DNA from: Solen grandis
Taxonomy: Eukaryota; Mollusca; Bivalvia; Adapedonta; Solenidae
DNA length: 64,000 nt
Reading direction: 5' to 3'
Assembly: GCA_021229015.1 (NCBI GenBank)
Contig: CM037789.1
Location: 31,978,036-32,042,035, forward strand
The position numbers and the translations under genes are program-made. The notes beneath the pieces were generated by a model. The model saw only the letters and a program-made list of their open reading frames with translations. It had not been told where the DNA came from and searched no databases. Below, in pieces: positions 55,614-64,000 of the stretch. Position 1 is the stretch's first letter. Every line of letters begins with the position of its first letter.

Positions 55614-56380
55614 AACTAGAGCTATCACTAAAGGTAATGAATAACCCCCACACCGCTTTTTGTCACAAAGTTGCTCTCCAATAAGTGACAGAATTTGATA
55701 CAGCTATTGAAAACTCTGACAATAACAATCAAACAGAAACTTTGTAAAGCAACCTAAAATGTGCTCACATTCCATTCCCCTTATGGCGCACTCATGCTAT
55801 TACTCTGAGAAATGGCACAGGGGAGAAAATTCTCTTAATGGTCATAAATTATTGAAAAATCATTTAACAATATTAATAGTATAATTATGTACATCTGTGC
55901 CTAAGCATAAGTGCACACAAAGAAAATCAAAAAAGATAGTAATTATTGAATGCCTTCCTCTAGTAACTGAGAAATAGCGCAGACAAAGAAAGCTCAAGAA
56001 AATTTATTAAAAGCCAGAACTCAGAGAAAAATCACTAACCGTAACAATTGTATAAAATGCACATCTGTGCTTGCTAGTGAAACTTCCTATGAAGTTTCAT
56101 TGAAATCCATCCTGAATTATTGAGAAATAGTGTGGACAAGAAAGCTAAAAAAATTCATTAAAGGGCCAGAACTCAGAGAAAAATCAATCAACTGTAACAA
56201 CTGTACAATATGCACATCTGTGCATGCTAGTGAAACTTCCTATGTAGTTTGACTGAAATCTATGCAGTAATTATTGAGAAATAGTGTGGACAAAGAAAGC
56301 TAAAAAAATTCATTAAAGGGCCATAATTCAGAGAAAAAATATTCAACTGTTACAACTGTACAATAATTGGGGTATAAAAA
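55614..56380 (+). mobile_element. pearl/HINE-like element, family D
   Basis: Start AACTAGAGCTATCACTAAAG; subterminal repeat ATAACCCCCA (55641-55650). About three core units of 153 bp follow (AAAGAAAGCT at 55985, 56138 and 56291), with GGGCCAGAACTCAGAG and GCACATCTGTGC. The end TTGGGGTATAAAAA (56367-56380) partly complements the 5' repeat. No clear microsatellite or strong 3' hairpin remains, so the right end may be slightly eroded. Confidence 0.8.
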
Positions 56381-57041
56381 GGTAAATCTTTTGCTTAATT
56401 AACATACCTCCTGAAATACCTGTGAGAAATTTAAAAGCCCTGATTCCTAATCAACCTAATCATGTTATAATGATTACATAAAATATCAAAATATCAAGAT
56501 GAGAAGGAGACATACTTTTTATTCTCTATAACAATCTGATTTGATTTTTCTATGGTATAAACTGATGCACCCCGTTTATAGCTAAACTCTCATTCTACTG
56601 ACACTACCAGGAATAAAACTAGGCCATTTGAAAGTTAATGGATCATTGCACCCTGCCTCCAACTTAGCAAATGACCACCACTGAGAGAGCCATTAACATC
56701 TTGTATTTTACAAGAAACATTAATCATCTCCTTGCCAATACCTCATCTGTGTCCATGCACACTAATACAATACCATGGAAAATCCCTTCTGACCTTATTT
56801 CTATAGAACATCCTGTTCCTAAAGCTTTTTCTAACCCCTATTAACTCCTGGACAAAGAGTCTTACAGTATGACACCATGTAAAATTAGGACGGACCAATG
56901 GTCAATTATGAGTATGGGCGGAAATCTGACCTGTGTCCTTTTTGAGGGTCAACTTTTGCCCATTTCTTCATACTGAAATACAGATGTAATTAACCTCTAG
57001 GTTACTAAAATTGCATTCCCCACCATTGTTACATCCACACA
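56381..57041. other. no feature seen
   Basis: Unassigned AT-rich DNA. Confidence 0.45.
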
Positions 57042-57280
57042 TTAACCCTTTCCCTCATAGAGGACACCATGAAAAGACCTATGTGAACAGCATAAAACCA
57101 GATCAGCCTGCGAGCTCGCAGGCTGATCAGGTTTTATGCTGTTTGCTGCTCCTCAGTGGTCTGGAAATGAGGACTTTATAATTAAATTTGTTAAGCTTTA
57201 ACTGTGGTTTTCTGCAGATCAGGCTTTATGTGGTACCTACTGAGTGCGTCAAAATGAGTCTATATGAGGAAAAGGGTTAA
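57042..57280 (-). mobile_element. TTAA foldback MITE, full length
   Basis: TTAA + CCCTTTCCCTCATAGAGG at left and ATGAGGAAAAGGG + TTAA at right. The interior is in the reverse order of the 46169 copy. The central hairpin is shortened to CAGCCTGCGAG CTCGCAGGCTG, a perfect 11-bp stem with no loop. Confidence 0.9.
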
Positions 57281-57350
57281 ATTACACTAATCACAATATC
57301 CAGCTATATTCTGCCAGATTTAAATATAGACATCAGGGCTTTTTTGTTGG

Positions 57351-57425
57351 GGTACCATGGTCCTGTGGTAATATATCAGACTGCTAATCTGAAGGTTGTG
57401 GGTTTAAACCCAGTTGGGAGCTAGG
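57351..57425 (+). mobile_element. tRNA-Ser-like SINE head
   Basis: CCTGTGGTAATATATCAGAC is A-box-like, AGACTGCTAATCTG gives an anticodon arm with GCT as in tRNA-Ser, and GTGGGTTTAAACCC is a B-box-like T arm. A short unrelated body follows. It is too degenerate for a functional tRNA. Confidence 0.55.
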
Positions 57426-58541
57426 ATTCCCCTGCCACAAAGTACTGGTTCAACCCTGGAACTGTTGTGATATTGATAGAAGTTATTTACCAACCAATGT
57501 AAATAAGTTTAAACTAGGGCCTTTTTTTCCTTCTATATCAGAGACCATTCATAGGTGCCTTTATAGCTTTGAATACATACAGTTTTTCTTAAGTTTGCTA
57601 TATACTCCAGGATTTTTCTTAAGAAAATAGCAATGTTTTCCCAATTAATATGATACTAAGGCCCTTCTCCAAAACAGACGAATAAAAGGCCTGAGAATAT
57701 ACATAAAATGATTAAACAGAAAACAATACTGATTCCAAATAACAGAGAAAACCATCTGAATTGCAGTAAGAGATTAATTTTCAAGCTCTTCCAGTGCCAA
57801 AGAAAAATATCTGTCTCATTTAAGGACAGAGAAAAATGAACCTTTATATAAACACCACCACTATGAAGAAGTTGTCGGAGACAAATGAAATCTGTTAAAG
57901 GGAGATAAAATATATTTTACATGCATTTAAAATGACAAAAAAGGAAACAAACAGGAAATTAACTGAAATTTTTAACCTTTCACAAGAGCAATGCACTCTA
58001 AAATCCCAGTACATATGGAATGGACTCTTTCTAAAACATGTAATTCTGTCCGGAAAGTTGTTTGTTATAAATGCAAATAGGTTCTCTCAGGGGGAAAACA
58101 AATTATAGGTTGTCAGGTCATATATAAGGTTTGTGAAATTAAGTTAAATAATTCGGTTTATTTATTTTTCTATGGTAGTTGTCTCTTCATATTACTGAAT
58201 TATATCAATCTCGATATTATTCAACTGTATTTCTGTTTCATTATGCTTATACATTATTTAAAAATTTCAGTTTTCTGGTGGTTTTTTTCATCATAGTACC
58301 TTTTTTTTTCAAATAATCACTGATTGAAATTTCAATATTTTAGTGATATTTTAGTGAGGGTGGATGAGGAAGGGGTGGACCCCTATCACATGTTTTGTAT
58401 ATGTTCACCTTTAATTGACACATTTTGATGACCTCTAATTGCTTAGTTAGATATAAAAATAATATTATCTCATCCTTAATTTACTTCTCTTATGCTAAAA
58501 TTGTGATTTCTATGCATTCATGGGTCTCCCAGTAACCATGA
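57426..58541. other. no feature seen
   Basis: Unassigned AT-rich DNA. Confidence 0.45.
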
Positions 58542-58783
58542 TTAACCCTTTCCCTCATAGAGGAAACCATGAAAAGACCTATGCGAACAACATAAAACCA
58601 GATCAGCCTGTGAGTAACTCGCAGGCTGATCAGGTTTTATGCTGTTCGCTGCTCCTCAGTGGTCTGGAAATGAGGATTTTGTAATTAAATTTGGTAAGGT
58701 TTAACTGTGGTTTTCTGCAGATCAGGCTTTATGTGGTACCTATTTAGGGCGTCAAAATGAGTCTATATGAGGGAAAGGGTTAA
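58542..58783 (-). mobile_element. TTAA foldback MITE, full length
   Basis: TTAA + CCCTTTCCCTCATAGAGG at left and ATGAGGGAAAGGG + TTAA at right: both ends intact. Central hairpin CAGCCTGTGAGTAACTCGCA + GGCTG. Same orientation as the copy at 57042; it is the best copy for defining the 242-bp element. Confidence 0.93.
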
Positions 58784-59430
58784 AGCCTAAATTACCTGCT
58801 TTTGATTTTAAAAAAATTGTATGTCAAGATCATGATCTACAAACACAATTCCAAAATAGGGCAAATTTAAAAGTTTCAAATTATTCTTTCATTTTCAATT
58901 ATTTTAAAATTGATTTAAAATACAAAATATAAATTATATTTGACAAAAAAAAGTGAACATGACATAGTAATCTGTATAATGTTTGTATTTCTTTTTCAAA
59001 ATAAAATGAAAATTTTTTTTTAAAGAAGTGAGTAATATAATGATTTATTGTTTCACAAAAATAATTCTAAAGATCTGTTGTTGCCTTCTGTAGGTGTTAT
59101 CTTTTCAGCAGGCAATTCCAGATCTGTTCATGTACAGGAATAGAATTAATTAATGAAAGGTGTGAGTTATATAAGTGAGTGATTAATATAACAGTTCATA
59201 ATAATCAGTAGCAAAAAGTTATGTAATAAATAATAAATAGTTATTATATCATTTCAGATTCCCTTAGCTGATATAAGTTCTCAAAAGTGAAATTTAGAAA
59301 ATCTGCAAAAAAACTGATAACATTTAGAAATGCAACCCCTTTCTGATTATTTTTTTATTTACATGGTCAGAGAAAGTTGTGCATCTACTCTGCAAATTAC
59401 TTGAGTGAGTCGTTTTAGCTTTTATCCAAA
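58784..59430. other. no feature seen
   Basis: Very AT-rich, nothing identified. Confidence 0.45.
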
Positions 59431-60148
59431 AACAAGAGGGCCATGATGGCCCTGGGTCGCTCAGCTGAGAACCAGGTATTAATGGCAGGAAAAGAAACAG
59501 CAAATATCTTATTGTGAAAATGGGCTCAGCCCTCTGCCAGCCATAAATCGAGTGAGTACTTTAGGAGAAGAAGAATTTTCAAATTTGTACTATATACATA
59601 TAAGGAAAATGGGCTTAGCCCCCTGGCGGCCATGTTTAACGAATCAAAATAATTTGAACAATCTTTGTATAGAGTGACCTAAGGAACATCTGTGCCAAAT
59701 AACTTTGAAATCCAGCCAGTACTTTTGGCCAAGATGATTTTTCAAATTTGTACTATAGGAAAATGGGCTCAGTCCTCTGGCGGCCATGTTTTTCAACAAA
59801 GCAAAATAATTTGAACAATCTTGGTAGAGAGTGACCCAAGAAACATCTGTGCCAAATAACTTTGAAATCTTGCCAGTAGTTTTGGAGGAGAAGATTTTCA
59901 CAATTTTCATATGTTTTTTCTTTCCACTGCCATGGCAACCAGTGTTCTGCATGGAATCATATTCTTTGAACAACTATGAAAGGGCTTCACCCAAGGAACA
60001 TTCCTGTGAAGTTTCTTTAAAATTGGCCCAGTGGTTTAGGAGGAGATGTCGTTTTAAGTTAAATGTTGACAACGGACACTGGACGACGGACATTCATCGG
60101 TCACAATAGTTAAACCTTGAGCACATTGTGCTCAGGTGAGCAAAAAAA
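59431..60148 (+). mobile_element. GGCC-type pearl-like element, full length
   Basis: Start AACAAGAG with hairpin AGGGCCA TGA TGGCCCT, then GCTCAGCTGA (one change from the family repeat). About three core units of ~150-170 bp contain GAAAATGGGCTCAG, GAACAATCTTGGTAGAGAG and CCATGGCAACCAGTGTTCTG. The end has TTGACAACGGACACTGGACG, hairpin GAGCAC ATT GTGCTC (60119-60133), TCAGGTGAGC and an A run. Open frames across it are by-products. Confidence 0.9.
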
Positions 60149-61737
60149 ATGCATTACCTTTAACTGTTTTCCAAAACAAAATCAGCAATTTGCGTACCTG
60201 ATTTCGCCATGAATCTGTCAGGTTTTTAAAGCAAGATTGAAAATTATACTGAGAAAGTCAATCTAGTCAATGTTGTTTCTTTCTTTCTTTCACTGCGTCA
60301 TAGGCTTAAATCTTGAGGAAAGGTTGCAATAGAAAAATCAGCATTTTTATGCACCTAATCATTTGCAAACCTGGCAGGTAATAAGATGACTTTATTGCAA
60401 GATCAAACAAATTGAGAAGAGGGGAAAAAAACCTTGTTGAGTAGTTACAGTCAAGGTCGTTTCTTTCTTTCTTTTTCATTCATTTGTACTCTACTGTGGT
60501 GAAAATGTTTTGATGGCAATTGTATTTTACCGGTAATGTCAGACATTGTTGTTTTTGCTTCGGTTACATGAATGTTACTTTTTTTCAGTGCTAGATCTAT
60601 TGCCTTGATTTAATTGCATCTGGCTGCAGTCTGAAATTTCATGCAATTTTAACCAATATAAATTTCGATATTGCCTTTAACCACGGTACAATTGTCTCAG
60701 CAATCGGTAACTGTATGGGATCCGACATTTCTGCATTCGGCAAATGTCTGTCAATTAGTGAAAGAGGGCGGTACAAATGTCATTTAATTTGCATACACAG
60801 TACCCAGACACATACTTATAACACAGCCATGGACTACTAATTAGCACCACATGACGTCCGGTATATTCACTGTCAGCATATGATAGGAATATCAAAGGAT
60901 ATATGTAATTTGTAGGACTTTTTGCAGACAAAAAAGCAAGCACCCAAGCAGACGCAATTATATATTTAAGGGCCCAGTATGAAAAGCAGGTGCCCGGCCC
61001 CGGGGCGCTTTAATGGCCTGCAGAAGGCCTTGTAATTGCCATGTAAAATAATTCAATTTAAAATGTAAATGAGATAATTGTGACATATTTGTAATTTTGA
61101 TTCTTATGAATTGACAACAATTGAAATATACATGTAAATGACCTAATAATCAAAATCCTGACTTTTTTCTGTAGATCTGTCCAAGAGTGCATAAACATTT
61201 TTAAAGGAAAAAAGAAAGTTTCTCTTTTGGTTGAGTATACTGAATAACCTGTAAATTATTTTCATAATTATTTGATTGTCTCGAATTTTATTTTGGCTTT
61301 ATAATTCAATATACTTAAGACATCATAATTTTCTTTTTACAAAATTATTTTTCAATAGTTTTTGTACATGCTTATATTAGTTAAGTTATTACATTTTAAT
61401 AATTTAACATATTGATATTTTTTATTCAAATTTGGCAATATGGATTGAACTGAATGAGCTTTTATTAGTTTTATATACTGTTTGTTCATTTGGCATTCCT
61501 GATATATCACTTCTTGGTCTTGATATAACACACCAGTGTTGGAGTTTCGAATTTCATTAGCTAGATAAGGCAGGAGTTGGCTGTAATAAAATGAAATTAA
61601 TCATTCTATTGTTCACCAGAGCATTCTGAAATTGAACACACACATACAATGGGGCTTTTAAACTTATTGAATGTTGACAAATAAAGATGGTATTTTAAAA
61701 TTCTGTTCTTTCTCCTCCAAGTTTCCAGATAGTTAGG
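60149..61737. other. no gene recognised
   Basis: Unassigned AT-rich DNA; short frames only. Confidence 0.45.
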
Positions 61738-61885
61738 GTGTTTGCCCCTTATTCCAGTGGGTGGTGGGTTGATCCATCATCACATTGTTTTGTATTTAGT
61801 TCCAGGAGTGGCTGGCTGCATGTCAGGAAAGTAATCATGCTACACCTCTCTGCCATGATTTCCTAATCTCAGGTAGACAATATAC
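61738..61885 (+). mobile_element. decayed tRNA-derived SINE
   Basis: GGGTGTTTGCCCCTTATTCC and GGTGGGTTGATCC stand for the A- and B-box regions; TAGTTCCAGGAGTGGCTGG, TGTCAGGAAAGTAATC and CTCAGGTAGACAATA follow the body order of the 47903 copy, with a deletion in the middle. Confidence 0.6.
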
Positions 61886-62011
61886 TGATATAATTGAAAT
61901 CATGCTGGGGAAACAATTAAACCCTGCCAGCAAACTAAAAACCCTTATCTCTTTTATGTGTTGTTTTCTCCCTCCCTTTTTTTTTTTTTCCAGGCAAATT
62001 TTAGGCAATTC

Positions 62012-62170
62012 TTATTCTCTCTCTCCCCCCCCCCTCTCTCTCTCTCTCTCTTACACCTCTCTCCCATCCCTCTCCAATATTTCTCTCCTTTCCTTTCCTC
62101 TCTCCCTACCCATTTCTCTCTTTTTTCCCTCCCTCATAGTCCACCCCCTTCTCTTTCTCTCTCTCTAATA
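62012..62170. repeat. CT-rich microsatellite
   Basis: Interrupted (CT)n, C and CCTCT runs. Plus-strand frames are Ser/Leu/Pro by-products. Confidence 0.9.
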
Positions 62171-62450
62171 GAGAAAGTGAAGGAATCATGTATCCAGGTG
62201 CAATATCATTACGCACTGTAGAAGTTCTGTGAACAAATCCAATAATCTTACAGTATATATTTATTTCAATATATCCTGACAACACAACACTCTCCAAAAG
62301 AATTGCTAATTTAATCAAACAGTAAATCATTCTAATTAAGAAATCTAATTAAGAAATCTAATTAAACAAGACCAAACAGTATTTGTTAGAAATTCTAATT
62401 TCAGAGAAAGGGATCACTATGTTAATGAAAATGTTACTGTGTATATATCA

Positions 62451-62472
62451 TTCTCTCTCTCTCTCTCTCTCA
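62451..62472. repeat. (TC)n microsatellite
   Basis: A perfect run of about ten TC units. Confidence 0.9.
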
Positions 62473-62613
62473 ATATATCTTAATCTATTTATTTATCCAC
62501 AAAAAATCTGTCACATAAAATATACAAATCCAGACCCAAGAATATAACGACAAGAGAGGTAAGAACCACAAGGTCATGGATTCATTTCCTGGCCACAATA
62601 TACTTAAGTGTCA

Positions 62614-62835
62614 TTAACCCTTTCCCTCATATAGACTCATTTTGACGCACTCAATAGGTATCACATAAAGCCTGATCTGCAGAAAACCACAGTTAAACCT
62701 TACCAGATTTAATTATAAAGTCCTCATTTCCAGACCAATGAGGAGCAGCGAACAGCATAAAACCTGATCAGCCTGCGAGTTACTCGCAGGCTGATCTGGT
62801 TTTATGCTGTTCGCATAGGTCTTTTCATGGTGACT
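62614..62835 (+). mobile_element. TTAA foldback MITE, cut by assembly gap
   Basis: TTAA + CCCTTTCCCTCATATAG starts at 62614. The foldback CAGCCTGCGAGTTACTCGCA + GGCTG is intact. The right end is lost in the gap at 62836, after TTTTCATGGTGACT. Confidence 0.88.
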
Positions 62836-62935
62836 NNNNNNNNNNNNNNNNNNNNNNNNNNNNNNNNNNNNNNNNNNNNNNNNNNNNNNNNNNNNNNNNN
62901 NNNNNNNNNNNNNNNNNNNNNNNNNNNNNNNNNNN
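62836..62935. other. assembly gap (100 N)
   Basis: Exactly 100 N. It begins inside the last ~20 bp of a dispersed MITE, the sort of repeat end where an assembler would stop. Confidence 0.99.
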
Positions 62936-64000
62936 AGTGAGATTTTTTTTTAGAGTATACCACTCAAGTACCATATTCAGACTTGAACTCAAATTTGGGC
63001 GGATAATAATCATACTGAAGTATTTTTCAAGAATTCTGGCATGTTCCACTGTTGAGGTCTCTGACTGACAGTTCAAAATGAGGGTTCAGGCTGAAGTTGT
63101 TAGTCTGGCAGGTATCCTATTTCACCCCCTGTCATACGACAGTACACCACCGTGAATCTTGATATCATGGAAAGTCATTTCCCCTCTACCATAACTTACC
63201 ACACCAGGCCGAGTCAGATAGCCAGCGTACCTGTGTGTACCTACATAAGTAATTTGTAGACTAGACCAGCTGTAAAAGGAATAACACACCTGAGCAGTTT
63301 TACGTAAAACGTAAAATAATGCGAGCATAAGCCGTAGCACTAGCTTGGCCATAACTATTCATGTTTACCTTTCTGGTTTATACAACAGTTTGTGGAAGGT
63401 TTAACTATGTTTTGGTTCTCTTGAAGAGCTATGGGATAATGTGCCAGGTCTATTGAAGGGATAACAATTGGCAGGTAATGATAATGTTGATCATGTTTAC
63501 AAACCCTGGCCGTAGTGTAGCACACAAGTGTCAAAATGTAGGGCAAGTCTGGTAGGATGTAGGTTTTGGATTATGAGGCTTTGGCGGTTTAAGAACCCTG
63601 TCAGGAGTTTAATTGAAGCTTGAAAAGCTTGCCAGTTAATAATAAGATTTTGATAATGCAAGTGAAGACTTCACACTCGTGCTAATCTTCTTTACAGAAT
63701 GATGTAGATGACAATGTTTTTCTTCTTCTTTACAGAATGATGTAAATGACAATGTTTTTCTTCTTCCTTTCTCTTTCTTTCCCTCTTTTTTTTTTGCAGC
63801 TGGATTTTGTGTGTACCCTAGAAACATGTATTTAATTTCACTAAACTTCATATGAAAAAAAAGTATTTTGGTCATAAGAATTTTGTCCTTTTTTCTTGCA
63901 AAAAAAAAAAAGAAAAAAAGAAGAATCACAGGAATAATGCTATTTTGTATCTGTGAATTTACACCTACGAAGATTTTAATTTTGCACAAAGTTAAGTGAA
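62936..64000. other. no gene recognised; tandem duplication at 63688
   Basis: 63688-63765 holds two 38-bp copies of CTTTACAGAATGATGTAGAT + GACAATGTTTTTCTT. Both, and TTTTTTTTTTGCAG at 63788-63800, look like splice acceptors, but the following frames are short. Nothing else is identified. Confidence 0.45.

Noticed and set aside
59644..60109. Open frames of 92-109 codons on both strands
   Set aside because: They lie inside the GGCC-type element; the same core in other copies carries stops.
61902..62221. Ser/Leu/Pro-rich open frames
   Set aside because: Product of the CT microsatellite read in two frames.
62825..63076. 83-codon minus-strand open frame
   Set aside because: It runs through the 100-N gap, so its continuity is artificial.

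Overview
This is AT-rich animal DNA with no bacterial gene layout. Several repeat types point to a bivalve mollusc, probably a clam-like heterodont: ~160-bp tandem cores inside small interspersed elements, dispersed copies that begin with a short inverted motif around GGGCCATGATGGCCC, and tRNA-derived SINEs with an AAAC-type tail. The species cannot be fixed from the sequence. Two runs of exactly 100 N mark scaffold gaps. No multi-exon gene could be established. The window reads as intergenic or long-intron DNA dominated by non-autonomous mobile elements and tandem arrays. Only a few short open stretches have any exon-like support. The best lies near 44.4 kb on the plus strand: a cysteine-bearing reading frame with good acceptor sites before it and AATAAA shortly after its stop.

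Layout. 0-4 kb: unique AT-rich DNA with a weak minus-strand exon candidate and a DNA-transposon remnant. 4.3-7.2 kb: an interspersed repeat, a 36-bp array open in several frames, a TTAA foldback element and degraded core repeats. 7.9-12.7 kb: a SINE cut by a possible hAT end, then mostly featureless DNA up to a gap. 12.9-15.4 kb: an interspersed repeat, SINEs, and a Helentron/pearl-like element inserted inside a SINE. 15.8-19.9 kb: a 65-bp array split by a 3.3-kb inverted-repeat element that itself carries two younger insertions. 20.2-23 kb: an element with three exact 454-bp units full of CRE-like octamers. 23.4-28.3 kb: a nest of GGCC-type and related elements. 31.2-34.1 kb: a GGCC-type element, possibly inside a larger TTAA-flanked unit. 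34.3-35.2 kb: a 51-bp array with a 323-codon open frame. 38.7-42 kb: a 168-bp array with higher-order structure. 42.7 kb: a strong hairpin. 43-49 kb: small elements, the exon candidate, a tRNA-like relic, a full SINE and a 40-bp array. 50.8-51.6 kb: a Tigger/pogo-like element. 52.3-56.4 kb: two more pearl-like elements. 57-63 kb: TTAA foldback copies, a GGCC-type element and CT microsatellites.

The main result is structural. At least eight sequence-unrelated element families here share one plan. They start with AAC(A/T)AG, followed at once by a small hairpin and then the first strand of a subterminal inverted repeat. Next comes a core that is usually tandem units of about 153-169 bp. They end in a 3' hairpin carrying the second strand of the inverted repeat, normally followed by an A run. 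This matches the published picture of pearl elements and Helentron-associated (HINE) elements in bivalves. Two nested insertions here reveal the element ends directly, and two short boxes recur across families that otherwise differ.
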